Part shown: positions 38,253 to 54,539 of the stretch, piece by piece
Layout of the letters: each line of letters opens with the position of its first letter
How positions within the stretch are numbered: position 1 is the stretch's first letter
Origin: Anoplolepis gracilipes
Taxonomy: Eukaryota > Arthropoda > Insecta > Hymenoptera > Formicidae
Assembly: GCF_047496725.1 (NCBI RefSeq)
Contig: NC_132981.1
Coordinates: 2,252,001-2,316,000, forward strand
DNA length: 64,000 nt
Direction: 5' to 3'
Made by a program: the position numbers and the translations under genes
Notes under the pieces: model-generated
Databases searched by the model: none
What the model saw: the letters and a program-made list of their open reading frames with translations, nothing else
What the model was told of the DNA's origin: nothing

Positions 38253-40334
38253 TCGGGATACCAGTCTCCGGGGTGGGTTCTTCTCCAACTACTACGACTA
38301 TAACGACTCGCTCTCCGAAATCCTTCTTCCCTGACCCCCCTCCACCCCTCCTTCTGCCGATACACGGAGGTTCCATGAGAGTGTTTGGGAGCCGGTGTCG
38401 ACGCCATCATCGCGCGCGGTGTTCATCGAACGGGCCGACACAAAGGGCCCATTCAATTCGACGTACAACGATCCTCTCTGGGGACTGTGCCCCGATGCCA
38501 GGCCACCGCCTCAGGTTCTTGCCCGGCCACAATACGGCCTTTGGCAGATGCAGTGCGCGACGTGCATGCGCGGCTTGGAATGCAATTTCTACAAAACTCG
38601 CCGCGTCGCTTTTTCTCGCGAAAGTTGAGTAAGGAAAGAGACCAAAAGAGAAAGCTCGTATAAAAATAAGCAATTATTACTTATTAAAATAAATCTTATA
38701 CCGATATGTATCTTTTACATATGAATATAAAATTAAATGTTCAATATTAAAAGGAGAGAGATTAAGTATAGAGTCAAATATTTTTCTCTTATCATAACTT
38801 TCACGAATACTAATCGTTAAAAAAAAAAATTTTAATCTGGTAAAATAAAATTAGCATTCTATATATTTTTTAAAAGTATTTAAAAGTTTATAAAATTGTA
38901 CAATTTAAAAAAAAAAAGAGATCCAAGTATTCAGTAAAAGTAAGATATATTTTTTCTTCGTGATTTACGCGAGTATGACTGATTTTGTTTGCTCGACGCA
39001 TAATTATCAGAGATTCGATAACAAAACGAATGTCACGTAATTTTTAAAATTATCCAATTATCAAGCGCATAGTAAACATTTGTACGCGGTAAAAACAGTG
39101 CTAATGATTAATTACGCAAAATTCTTGAGGCTGAAGAAAAAAAAATTCCCCTTTAGAAAGAAGTTTCTCAAGGATAATTTGCGGTGAATATATTTGCAGA
39201 AAGTGAGAGCGGAGGAAGAAGGAGAGATGAAAAAAGAGAGCCCTGCGAGTGAGAAAGTGACCAATTTAACTGCGGATTGGACGGATTAAATGCAGCCGAT
39301 GTGTCGGCTTAATCAGTGACACTGCTGAATAGAATCGCGGCTGCAAGTTGCATACCGTGCAGAAAACAAAATAGCCGGGAAAAAAGAGCGCGCCTCTCTT
39401 TCTCGTGTTGCGTAAATTTTTATCGCACGATTTTATTCAACGTTAAATTGCCAGACATTTTGGTAATTTGATTTAGCCGATCGATTTAGTTCAATTATTA
39501 TTCGGTCAACTATTTTTATTAATTAGTTACTCTGCATTAATCGATCGATGCAATTACACACACAGGATACTAGGGTAGGAGGAAATTAGGATAGGTATAT
39601 TCCTGTTTTCCCTTAATCATGTAATCGATTCGATTTACAACGATTTCCTTCGGAGTCGTCGCAATAGCGTTCGACAGACACGATTAGGCACTTTCCGGAG
39701 CAACCGTACGTTCCTGCACCGGAAGAGACCGTGCCAGCTGGTAAACGAAGCAAGTACCTACGCGGGTCGTGTTCGACGTCGGAGATCAGCAGGACTTTCC
39801 TTGTAATATGTTCGTGTAGTTTATTAGATTTTGAAATATTCCTTCAACAAAAAAAGATACTATAGTATTTTTTTTTTATATTAAATTTTTTAATAAACTA
39901 GAAAAAAATTTCAAAAGCTAAATCAATGTATTCCCTGCTCATTGATTTAAAAAAATAACAAAATTTATCAATACACTAAAATATTTTTAATAAAATAAAG
40001 AGCGTTAAAAATAAATCTTATTAAAAATTTGATATCTTTCATAAATATTTTATATGTAATTTAAAAAATATTAAATACTCAATAGAGTTTACTATTTTTT
40101 TTTTTTTTTTCTTATTACATTGCACGACAAAAATATAAAGCGTTGACAAAATTTTAAACAAAATTCTTATCTTTTATATATATTTTCATAAATATATTTT
40201 ATATATTTTTATAAATATTTTATATATATTTTCACAAACATTTTTAATAAAAAGAAAAATTGAGAGAACCTTAGTGTTCAGTAGAGTAAGATATTTTTGT
40301 TCTTCGTGATTTACGCGTCGCAATGACTGTATCA
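37201..40334. other. Downstream region with a GC-rich island
   Basis: TA tract (about 37653-37682), A-run (37770-37793), GA then G tract (38204-38251). 38000-38630 is GC-rich with frames open on both strands; one plus-strand frame to 38628 contains QYGLWQMQCATCMRGLECNF but starts without an ATG. 38640-40330 is AT-rich and featureless. Confidence 0.4.
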
Positions 40335-40914
40335 TTACGTTCGGATAAGAAGAAGGAGAAAACGGCTGTGGCGAAGTGCGGCTTGGTAGGGCGATAAATC
40401 TATTTCGCATTCGTCATCTTTAAATAAAATGCATCTCGTGCCAGCGAGTGTAGAAAGAAGTTTTGCACGTATCCCCAACGCGGCGAGAGAGAGCAGCTGT
40501 TCCCGCACACCTGGCAGAGATTTTGGAGCCCCCGGGACCACGGGTCGGCTGCTCGTAATTCCTCCGGAAACCCACTGCCGAAATTCTGCACAAGCCTTGA
40601 ACCTCGAGCTTCCAGAGGAGCAAATCGCGATCTCCATCTAATCACGGCGCATAATGTATATATTTAATCGGATATATTGATAAACATTTCCTTGCTTAGT
40701 CTGTGATGACCTAAAGCGATTCGATCAATACAATTTACGTATGATTCGTCGCAGTTTTAGTAATAATATATACCATTTTATTATATTATTCATTCTAAAT
40801 AGCAGAAAAATTGATAAATCGTAGATTTTTTTTTAATGTTAGAAATTGATTTTTCTTTTTCACGTTTTACACATTAATTTTATCGATGTTTGAATAGTAT
40901 CTGAAATTAAAACA
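40335..40914. other. Small GC-richer island with open frames on both strands
   Basis: The plus strand has an ATG at 40429 and 70 codons to 40641; the minus strand has an ATG at 40637 and 100 codons to 40335. Codons look ordinary, but neither product has a recognisable motif and no nearby polyA signal was seen. Which strand, if either, is used is unknown. Confidence 0.25.
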
Positions 40915-41307
40915 CTCGGACTAATTTTGTTCTGTAGAATATTTTTGAGATACTCAACCTAATAACAATTTAAAAAATTAATATTTAATACTTTTCTAAA
41001 CTTTAAGAAATAAAAAAATTTCAAGCCAAATGAAAATATTTAATTTTATTATTTAAATTTTTTCCAATTAGGTTTTTACTATCCTAAAAATATCCTACGA
41101 AATAAGACCGTTTTCATATCAGGCAACATATTTAAAGATCATTTCAGAGTTATTTCATCAGATATAAAATACCCATTAAAAATACTGATGTACTATTTAA
41201 ACATCAATAAAAATATGGTAATATAAGTAAGATTCCAAAAAGATCAATTTCTAATATTCTTGAAAAAAATCCTAAAAATCATTAATTTTTCCCTATTGCT
41301 AGACTGA
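40915..41307 (+). mobile_element. Family B element (copy B3)
   Basis: Left end CGGACTAATTTTGTTCTGTAG, internal TACTATTTAAACATCAATAA, right end TTGCTAGACTGAA. Confidence 0.65.
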
Positions 41308-42705
41308 ACTCTTAAAGAGGATAAAAAATGTATTAATATTTCTGCGGATAAAAAATTGATCACATCGGCTATTTCAGAGATATATATAGTCTCCGAATAA
41401 ACTTATAACTCGTCCCTACGTATTCTATTTTAATAATTAAAGTTCTAAAAAGGACAAACAATTTATACTGTCTTAAAATTGCCAAAAATATAATATTCAA
41501 AGTCTCATAGGGGTGAAAATTTTTATCGGAAATCGATACTTTTGTTGAAAGTTTTAGTAACCCTCCAAAGAGTTCTAACAATTAACCTTCATAACTTGAA
41601 ATTGATAACAAAAAAGTTACTTTTTAAAACTGATAAAGAATTCTTAGATTAGGGCAATCCTAATAATTTTTAAAAATTTTTGACAATAAAAATAATGGGT
41701 CAATTTCACATACGTCTCGTTCTCCAAAAATCGATTATTCTGCATCGCAGGCGTAAAAGAGACTCCCCAAATTATTAACAAAGCGCATAAATAATACGCA
41801 ATTAATCTACGGTAATTAAGAATACTTCATAAACGCGAATCCGGATAGTTCGTTTCGACGTTCGCGTGCGAACTTAATCCACATCGAAGTGAATAATTCA
41901 TTATAATTGGCAGCCATCACAATCGAGAAATCGGATTAGTGTTAATTACCAGGGTATAATTGACACAAAGCGATTGGACGAATATAATTTCTTTGACGAC
42001 AACAACGTTAAGATACTTATTGATATTCGCTCTTATCGGATTAAGTAATTGCCGATCGCTCGCAGCAAAGAAACTTATGTAAATGGTTTGTATAAATTTA
42101 ATGAAAGATTATCATTTATTAGGATTCGAAAATAGTAATCGAATCCAAAATGTCTCTTTAATGCGGATTTAATATATATGCTCGTTCAAAAAATAGAGAA
42201 GAGATTCAATTTCGACTTTTAATTAATATATTATTCTCAATATTAATTTCACGATAATATATAATAGTTAGAAGATGAAATTATTCTATGCAAGAATAAT
42301 TTGCGTCACACTCGAATTAATCTCTTCTCTCTTTCAACAAAGTTTTCGTCTTTGTTAGAGGAACGAGGCGAGATCTCATTGTTTCGGCTATCGATTCTGC
42401 AGAAACGCGGCTCGAGAGGAAAGCAGAAGGCACAGCCGAAGAGCCACTAAATAAAGGAAGAAATCGGCGAGGACCGTCGTGCGGTGAATCGGACAGAGAG
42501 ATGGGGAAAGAAACGAAAAAGAGAAAAGAGAGGGAGGAGACGGACAAAGGAAAGAGAGATGAGAGAAACCGGTGGGGCCAAAGAGGCAAATAAAGAAGCA
42601 AAAATCGAGCGAGGTGAAGGAATGCTCGACCTTGGCGTCTCGTTCGCGAAGACTGTGGCACCTTTTCTCAATGAGAGGCTGGATGAAAAGTCGAGAAAGA
42701 GGGAA

Positions 42706-42738
<33 letters not shown>

Positions 42739-42935
42739 AACTCTGGATGCTTTTATCGCAGCGTTATCTTTTATTGATATACCACGTTTTCGAGCATTTT
42801 ACGATTGTCAAGTACCGATTGCATTAAAGATCTACAAGTTTCTTACTTATTCAAGCAAACACATTTCTTTTTCTGAAGCAGCAAGCACGTGTACATTATA
42901 GATAAAACAATATATTTTTCTGAAAAGAGCGATGT
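41308..42935. other. Intergenic AT-rich DNA
   Basis: 41740-42060 is unique and rich in TAATTA-type sites, as in insect enhancers. 42330-42740 is purine-rich, ending in a GA tract (about 42713-42738). No gene was seen. Confidence 0.4.
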
Positions 42936-43412
42936 AGGGTGCCTACTGAAAGCTTGTAAAAAAAAAAAGCCTATGAAAATTACTTAATCTTTCAAGTATT
43001 TTTGTTCAAAATTCCAGGTGAACGGAATATTTTTAAGATTCTTTTTCTTGCAACTTTCTAAAATAAATTTAATGTTTTGCACAAAACACGAAGCCACGTT
43101 AAGTTTCAAGTTCTAGATTTACAAATGTACTACTAAAGGAAAAAAAAAAAAAGCTGAATATCTTTCGTTAAGAAAAATTTTTAATTTTTATAACATTTTT
43201 TTATCACTAAAAATTAAAATAAAGAATATACTGCATATTCAACATTTTATTAAAACATAAAATATATAAACAGAGACAGATAAGAAGAAAATTATCAAAG
43301 GAAAAAATTATTTTTAAATTTCCCTGAGTCTTAATAAAATTCCATGAGAATTTCTCCCATGTAAAAAAATTCTCTGCAAATTCCATGTTTTTCTAGGAAT
43401 TATGTACACTCT
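42936..43412 (+). mobile_element. Family A element (copy A5)
   Basis: Left end GGGTGCCTACTGAAAGC, then CAAAATTCCAGGTGAACGG. The right part has AATAAAATTCCATGAGAATT and a degraded right terminus. Confidence 0.7.
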
Positions 43413-44537
43413 AGATATCGAGACCAGATCCCTCGGCAGTTTTAAATTTTGTCAAACTTTTACCTATCTCTCTTTCTCTCTATCATATATGAGAGGCATA
43501 ATTTTATCCATTTTTTCCATTAATTAGAACATTTTTGTTTATGCCACACGGAGTCTGCTGCGAGTTAATTAAAACTGTTGATGCTAACTAAGTTAAATTC
43601 CAACGAGAGGAACAGTATGTTTTCTCGTCCAGCAGCTTGTTTTTCCATTTTAGGTATATAATGTACACAGTAGCGACGAATCAAGATATTTCGAGGCTAC
43701 AGAGGCGGAAATTCGATAACAATAAAATTTCAACGCGCTGTTGATGCGAAATACATATCGACGCGTATGGCAAGCGATCGCGAACGACGAACAAAGTGTG
43801 ACGAAATGTAGAATGTAACGCGCGCATGTGCGTACGTGTGCGTGTACGCGTACGTATATACGCATGAATGCATGCGATCGGTGCACGTGTAGCTTTTGAC
43901 CGGCTGTACGCATCTCTCGCTCCGCGAATCTCCAGTAATCTCTCTCTTTCTCTCTCTCTCTCTCTCTTGCGCGCAAGTGGATGCAGGAAAAAAACGCGTT
44001 TGTTTCATAAATCATTCGGCATACGCGGGGGGGGGGGGGGGAGGAAAAACGCTACGAATATCGGCCACGAAGGGGGGCTCTCTTCACCCAGTTGGCTAGA
44101 ATGTCCGTTGAAACGGCACACATTTTTTTGCGACGAATGCAGATTTTGCGTCGTCATTGAAAACCGTGGGGGAAAAAAATGAACGCAAAGAAAACACGGC
44201 CGAAAATTGCCTCGCAGCGATATGTATGTATTTAACGTAGATACTCGGACTTTCCTCAAAGAGTATCGATCGCGCGATTTTCACTTTGTGCCGTAAAAAA
44301 AAGAAAAAAATAAAAAAAAAATAGGAGCCTCTCGCACAGAGGGCTCGCTCGACGTAGAAACGCCATTGTCGTCGTTGATTTCAAGAGCGCACAATTCAGA
44401 AAGATAAAAGAGAATGCGAGAGAAACGACGCATCGTAGATACGCGACATTATTCGGATAAGAATGTGTAAGTACTTGTCGAATGATGTAAATATCGGGAA
44501 AAAGCTTCTTTGTTACTTTAAGGAGAAAGGCTGGATT
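43413..44537. other. Intergenic DNA, no supported gene
   Basis: A CT tract (about 43936-43966) and a 15-base G-run (about 44027-44041). Alternating purine/pyrimidine sequence (CGCGCATGTGCGTACGTGTG) occurs at 43819-43865 and could adopt left-handed DNA. Confidence 0.45.
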
Positions 44538-45219
44538 CAGCTATGTGAAAAATTAATAAATGTAGTACGTTTTCATGTATTTCATCATTTTTTCATAATA
44601 TAAAATTAATTTGTGAGTTAACGTAAAGATTTGCCCGTAATATATATACTTTAATCTCCTAATCATTAATATCATATTAAACTTTTTTTTTTATGATGAT
44701 TGTAGCACGAAAATTTTAATTCTTTACTTCAACTCACAAATTAATTATTAATTTTAAAGGTTCATCAAAGGTAATTTCAAACTATTAATTTTAAAGGGCT
44801 AAGAATTATATCTGGAAAAATGAGAGAATTTTCATAGAATTTTATTGAAGCTCAGGAAAATTTAAAAAAAATTTTTCTCTTTGATAATTTTACTCTTTTA
44901 AATTATAAATGTATACTTATCTCTGTTTATATATCCAATGTCTTAATAAAATATTGGAGATGCAGTATATTCTTTATTTTAATTTTTAATTTAATTTTTT
45001 ATAAGAAATGAAAACGTTATGAAAGTGAAATATTTTTATCTTAACGAAAGCTATGCAATTTTTCTAGTACATTTAAATGTTAGATTTATAAATATACTGA
45101 GAGCTTTAATAAGGCTTTGTTTTGCCTTCAGTGAAAAGCATTAAAATTATTTTGTTTTGAACAATGTCAAATTCGCGAATCTCAAAATGTATTATATTCA
45201 TTAACTTTTGACGTAGCTG
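44538..45219 (+). mobile_element. Family E element (copy E2) carrying a nested family A fragment
   Basis: Terminal inverted repeats of 20 bases: left CAGCTATGTGAAAAATTAAT (44538-44557), right ATTAACTTTTGACGTAGCTG (45200-45219), matching at 17 of 20 positions. Near the left end ATTAATTTGTGAGTTAACGTAAAG is mirrored at about 44723-44746. A reverse-oriented family A fragment fills much of the right half. Confidence 0.7.
44808..45090 (-). mobile_element. Family A fragment (copy A8), inside E2
   Basis: On the minus strand it shows the family A interior (GATTTATAAATATA, ACTGAAT-like, TTAATATTTTATTAAGACATT-like) and TTCCATGAGAATT-like sequence, without clear termini. Confidence 0.55.
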
Positions 45220-46875
45220 ACCCGTGCTCATTAATTTATGTAATAACGCGAGAAACATTTGTCAATTATTAACTCCGCTATTGTCGCTTCCAACACGATT
45301 AATTTATTATAATGAGTTGATAATTATTAATTCCTTTCAATTGAATCATTTCTTGGTAAACCGTTGATTAAAAGACAAATTCGATCGCGCGCTTTGAAAG
45401 AAACAATAGTAAAGAAAGGATGGAAGGGAAATATGATGCAATTCCGCGAAATAAATGAGAATGCGAAAACGCCCAAGGAATTTTGCAGTACGAAACAGTG
45501 CTCGTCACGTGATTGCATAATATCGATCTGCAGCGAGTACAAGATTGTGGAACGTGGTGTGTGCAGGTTTACCGAAGCCGTGCCGAGTAACCCGATCCTC
45601 GGGTAAAGGTACCACCATCGAGTCACGTTTCCAAGTAGCATTACGCAAGAGGCAAATGTCGTCGCCATAACAGCTTTATGATCGATAAAACGGATTCGAT
45701 CAAATAAGTATTCAAACTATACCTCCTGATCCTGAAAATTAATTTCAACTAGTTCCACGAGCAAAAGCTTTTACATCATGGAGAAGCATTATCAATACCG
45801 GTCGCGAGGAGAAGTGACTAGAAAGAACTACGAGCCTCGGTTGAATGACGATAAATCTCCGTTAATCGATCACGATTGCAGACATTTTTATATCGAAACG
45901 TAGTTTCGATGGAGAAAAACTTTTCAACGCGTGACTTTTACACTGACGCAAGGTAAGCTAATAAATAAATGTGTGGATAGAGCAACGTATTATTTCCACG
46001 CACCATGTATCATTAATCTTATAACGTATAAATCAACTTTGTGAAACGTGAGAAATTAAAAAAAAAGAAAATTTGCATCATTTATATTAAGACTTTTAAT
46101 CCTTAAAGATCACGTCATTTTAATCTTATCAATATTTTAACAACAGAATATGTAAATAATTATTTTAAAAAATATTTAAAATTTATTTCTTGACATTATT
46201 ATATAAGGAAATGTAAAAATTTCTGTAGATTCCTTTTTCAAGCGTTTTGAGCCAGCTGAAACTGCGACAAGATATTGTGACCTATACATGACTAGAAAAA
46301 CAAAACTAAAATGTGCGACTTCAATGGATTAAGAATTTACATTAAAATACACATTTTCTCGTATTTTTACCAATACCTATTTTTTTCAATATTTTATTTC
46401 CAGATTAATTTAAATAAATGACGGTAATGAATATAATTATGTAAATCTTAATGAGATGAGATACATTGTACAAAAACCGTTGAGCTGGTATTTGGTATTT
46501 AAAAAAGTCTACATGTACATACCTTTTTCCCGCAATTATTAGAATCACAAATAAAACGATAAAACATGTAGTTTTTAGCGGATAGACACGTTCGACATTT
46601 TGCTGAGCGCGTTACAACTCCAATTAGTCACGCGGTGTCCTATGACTAAAATACAATTATAGATTAACCGCACGATTGTAACGTTATATGTAACATCGAC
46701 GCATATAAGCCGATTAAATGACAAAATCTCATATGTCAATTATAATTTAACGCTCTTGATATACAACAACGCAATTTCAATGTCACATGCGTACATCAGG
46801 TGTAAATGCGTTACAACTCTTCCACAGTACTCGGAGTATTAACCGCCAGCTCCTCGCAAATTCACTTAATCATAC
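45220..46875. other. Intergenic DNA with candidate small frames
   Basis: 45327-45668 is open on both strands without recognisable motifs. The small frames at 45778-45952 are listed separately. 46000-46870 is AT-rich and shows nothing. Confidence 0.4.
45778..45903 (+). CDS. Candidate 41-residue small open reading frame
   Basis: The ATG at 45778 reads MEKHYQYRSRGEVTRKNYEP and ends CRHFYIET before TAG. It is hydrophilic and protein-like in composition. Six bases later a second ATG (45909) reads MEKNFSTRDFYTDA and meets a strong donor AAG|GTAAGC at 45953. A phase-compatible acceptor (CCTTTTTCAAG, exon from 46243) would add about 16 codons. This may be one exon with an upstream frame, or chance. 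No family was recognised. Confidence 0.25.
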   Translation: MEKHYQYRSRGEVTRKNYEPRLNDDKSPLIDHDCRHFYIET

Positions 46876-47345
46876 AGTCTACTAAAATCTTCTAAAGAAA
46901 AAAATCCCTGAAAATTCCCTAATCTTCCAGGCATTTTTATTCAAAATTCTAGGTAAAGAGAATATTTTCAAGGTTTCTTCTGCAATTCTTTTAAATAAGT
47001 TTTTTATTGCATTTCTAATGCCTTTCACTCATCTATAAAAAAAAAAAAAAAATACAAAGCTACTGAAAAAATTGAATAGCTTTCGTTAAGATAAAAATTT
47101 TTAATTTGCATAAAAATTTCATTTTTCATCGCAAAAATTAAAATCAAAATATACTGCATATTCAATATTTTATTAATGGTAAGACACCGAATATATAAAT
47201 AGATATTTATAATGTAGATAGAATATTTTACAGTATAAGAGCAAAATTATCAGAGAGAATTTATTTTAAACTCCCTGAATTCCAATAAAATTCCATGAGA
47301 ATTTCCTGATTTTTCCAAATGCAAAAAAAATTCGTATCACATAAC
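46876..47345 (+). mobile_element. Family A element (copy A6)
   Basis: Left end CAGTCTACTAAAATCTTCTAA, then AATTCCCTAATCTTCCAGGC. The right part is AATAAAATTCCATGAGAATT; the right terminus is lost. Confidence 0.7.
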
Positions 47346-47699
47346 GTGTAAAGTTTAAGGTGTACAAATGATGGTACTTTTTATACGAGATACTGTTATT
47401 CAATTTATTTATGGAGAATTGTTTTCTATTCGCGCAGAGATCTTATAGGACACACAAAAAAGGAGGAAGGAAAGCAATCAGCGAAAAAAGCGAAGAGAGT
47501 AGAAGCGAAACTCTCGAAGATAAAAGAGGAGGGAGAAGGGGGGAGGGGAGATGGAAAGCGCCGCGGAAAGAGAAGCCCCGATAATGTTGCACATCGACCA
47601 AGGTCTATGTCATTGGAAACTGACGGGATCGATTTCCTCGCCCTGTTTTTCCGCTTTCTATCTCTTTTCTTTTCTTTTTTTTTTTTTTTTTTTACATGA

Positions 47700-47753
<54 letters not shown>

Positions 47754-50700
47754 GAGAATAGCCGGGGTATCGCGTTTCGAAGGACTCTTCGATACGGATG
47801 TCGGGCAAAAGTCATCGAGAAACGAGGGGCGCCTTTTGTCGTGCGCGCAGAATATCGCTCGCATTCAATTTTTAGAATATCTATACACACGTTTTTATAA
47901 ATCACATACACGCGAAACTCTATCGACAGCTGAAGTCGTGAAAAATGCAAAACATTTTCTGCGAGATTTATATAAATTGCTCATATCTCGCTGCATTCAA
48001 TGCATCTCTCTCTCTTTCAGAATTACTAGAAACTTTTTTTTTCCCACCCGCACGTAAAAGAGACCCTACATTATTTTTATATATCGTTATATTACTTGTA
48101 ATTAGAGAAAATAGATTAGACATTCGTTATGGACATTAAAAATTTATAACAAGCTCGATAAAAAAAACCCATCTGATTTAAATCACCACAGTAGAAAAAG
48201 GAATTAAAAAATAGAAAAAAAAAATATATTAGGTTTTACAAACTGACGAATGAATCTATTGCAAGATTGACGAAATATTTTCGTGTAGAGTCAGCGTCAA
48301 AATTCTTCTCGCTTATTACTACTGAATATTCCGTGTCGAGACACCTTGTTTTGACATCGCCATGACGACCCGATCTCATAGGAGAGAGAGAGAAAGAGAG
48401 AAAAGGAAGAATGAAGGAGCTACCGACCTAACCTAACCCAACGTGATCGTGACAGCTCGTCGTCTCGTGCTCTCTCCCCGCCATCGCGCGACATCGCGTT
48501 CCCATGACAACCAAGAAAGCTTTCAACGAAAAGTAGCGAGAAGAGAGCGATCGCCGTCGTCCGGCGGAAAAGAAAAAAGATAGCGTGCGTCATACTTTTT
48601 CTTCCTTCTTCCCTCTTTTTTCGCACAGAGATCAGCATGACGACCGACGACCATTTGATCCCTGTCGAATCGACTCAATCGTAATTCGCTTACGAAGCGC
48701 GATTCCTCGAGGAAGAGCATCGTCGAGGAAACGAGTCAACGCGCGTGGAAAAAAAAAAAAAAAAAAAAAAAAGAAGCTAAAGAAGTAACAGACGAATACT
48801 GTTCGAGATGAAGGAGAGACTGGCAGAGAAGCAAGGACATGGGTCATACATATCGGGTGTTATAAATACACTAATTAGACTATGTAAAGAAACGTATTAT
48901 TTTGTAAATTGATGAACATTATTTTTATATATATTTTTCCAACCTCTCGGCGATAATTTTCGATAGCTGGGATTTAAATGATTGTAATAAAAATGTTAAA
49001 TATTTATATTTGAAAATTAGAACGAGCAGAAATTCTTCGAGTATGTACAATAAATGTAATACGATAATAAATATACATTCTGATTTTAAATGTGATGGAT
49101 TTGTTAAGGCTTATTGTTAGTAACGGAACATGCTTATGATTACGTGCCTCTCGAAGGAAATAAACTGTTTAAGCGAAATACGCCGACAATGAGCGGATAC
49201 GTAAACAAAGCCGCGATTTCAGAGCGTGACAACGCGATAAAAACAAAGCGAAGAAAGGTCGAGGGAATTTCAAGGAAAGCAGGCGCGACTACGTCTCACG
49301 GATTTACAACATAAATATGTACGTGCTCGAAGATTTTTTTTTTTAAACTGTCGTATTTGACCAGTGTCTTTCTCTCTGTTATCTTATTCGTGTACTGACC
49401 ACCATCTCGTCAGAGGGGAGTGGTTTTCATTGTTTCCAAACAAAATAGAAACGCACCGCCGGAACGCGGATGTTTTCATGGAAAGAATCATTCCCGAAAG
49501 CTATGAATCCTTGACAAAATTTCGTATTTTTGGAATAAAATTCATATCAGTGGTAAAAACTGGTTTCTAGCAAAAACTAGTTTTTCAACTAAAAATGTTA
49601 AAATAACTCGATGCATTTTTATCAATTTTTTTCAATTGAGAAAAATTATGAATCGGCGCAGCAAAAAGTTTTTTTTTTTTTTTTTTTTGTTAAAAGATGT
49701 TGAAAAGTAAACATGAATTAAATTTATATTGATGAAAATTATTCTTATTGAATTAAAAATTAATGTAGAATTCAGTAACATGAAAGTTTTCGTTTTAAAA
49801 ATTTCACATATTAATTTGAATTAACAAAGACTTTATTACTATATTGATTTCATCTGTTTAAATTATAGCGATTTATTAATTAGAGTAAAAATACATTTTT
49901 TTATTAGTAATTTTTATAGTTTATTCCCCATTCAATAAAGCCTGAGAAAAAGCAGGATTTGTCATGGTTTTTTTTCCATTCACTAAACCTTTCCCAGTCA
50001 ATCTTGATCCTCGAAAATCCTCAAAAATGTTTACAAAATTCACGATCGGTTCACGCGCGTGATAACCGACATAAAAGACGGGAAAACAAAATGATAACAT
50101 TTTTCAGAATCGCTCGATCGGCAGAATCGTCGAGCTCGCCGGCCGAGGAAACCCGGGCCGGAGAACACCTGGCCCTGTCGTCGACGCGATAAAAAAACGC
50201 GCCATCGGATGTTTCCACAGGCGGCATGAAAACACAAGCACTCCCGAAAAATATCCGTACGGAAAATATAATATCCGGAAGAACCGGAATTCATACACAT
50301 TCTAGACGAACAATACAAATCACGGATATAAGAAAAAAAAAAACTTGCGTGAGAGAGACTGCTTACCCCACTGGAAAGGGTGCGTATGAAAACATCCTTG
50401 TTCACATCCAGGATCCCGACGTCGCACCCGACACTCTCTCTCTCTCTCTCTCTCTCCCTCTTCTTCTCCCTTGTTCTCCCACCCTCGATGTCGTCTCTCG
50501 AGGAGAGGGCGATCGGCCGTGGAATAAGCGCGCACACACACACACACAAACACACACACGCACAAGTTCAAGGTCACAATAGGATAAGTAAACGATCCGG
50601 CAGCTCGCACGCACAATACTGGAAAAATATCACGTGTCAGAGACAAAGAGCACTCCGATCATCGCAATCCGTGACAAGGAAAAAATCCGCCGACGCGAGG

Positions 50701-50755
50701 CGACGGCGTCGGCAGAGAAACGCGCGCGCCAAACAAAGGAACAGTTTCGGCAACG
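47346..50755. other. Intergenic DNA, microsatellite-rich, no supported gene
   Basis: TC tract 47704-47751, A-run about 48749-48772, TC about 50435-50457 and AC about 50531-50558. A plus-strand ATG frame (47551-48057) passes through a T-run and the TC tract and is judged spurious. 48340-48730 is GC-richer. 49114-49314 and 49364-49570 are adjacent plus-strand open frames of protein-like composition, without ATG starts or known motifs. Confidence 0.35.
47704..47751. repeat. (TC)n microsatellite
   Basis: About 24 TC units. Confidence 0.96.
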
Positions 50756-51240
50756 AAGGGCAGCAGTAGCAGCAGCAGCACCAGCAGCAGCAGCAGCACC
50801 ACCACCACCACCACCACCACCACCACCACCGGCGAGACGCACCGCGTTAGACGCCGGGTCGCGGCACCCACGCCGGCACCTCGGGGCGTCTCGGTGATTT
50901 TTAGGTTAGCGGCCCGACCGGCCAGACACACGGGGAAACGACGACAACGAGGCGTCGATGCGCGGTCTCGCGTCTCTTCACGACGGGCTTCGCGCACTCG
51001 GCTGTAGCGGCAGCTGTAACGCTCTCTCCAGACGTCCGTACGGCACGATGGTGGGGCGGCGACTGAGGGGAGTGGTGGGGATAGCGGGGATCAGCCGGCC
51101 GCGCCGCGCCGCGGCCGCGTGGTGGGGATAGGCTGGGAAGAGAAGACCGGCGCGCCCCCTTGGCGGCGGCCGGGCGTACTACTTGCCGTCTCTCACGGCG
51201 AGCGGCACGTGTGTGTAGGTAGGAAGGTAGGATTTGTTGC
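50680..51240. promoter_or_regulatory. GC- and CpG-rich island, candidate promoter
   Basis: The most GC-rich non-coding segment of the window, with many CpG and CGCG steps. It includes a CAG/CAC compound tract and CCGCGCCGCGCCGCGG-type sequence near 51097-51116. Frames are open on both strands without domains. By position it could serve a minus-strand transcript such as the distal 5' exon of Rbp6, or an unseen plus-strand gene; neither is shown. Confidence 0.3.
50761..50830. repeat. CAG then CAC compound trinucleotide tract
   Basis: About eleven CAG-type units followed by eleven CAC units. Confidence 0.93.

Positions 51241-54539
<3,299 letters not shown>

Noticed and set aside
47551..48057. 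168-codon plus-strand frame with a true ATG
   Set aside because: It passes through a T-run and a 48-base TC tract, which both lack stops; the remaining parts show no domain.
49114..49570. Two adjacent protein-like plus-strand frames
   Set aside because: They are in different frames, lack ATG starts and show no known motifs; kept only as a note in the region entry.
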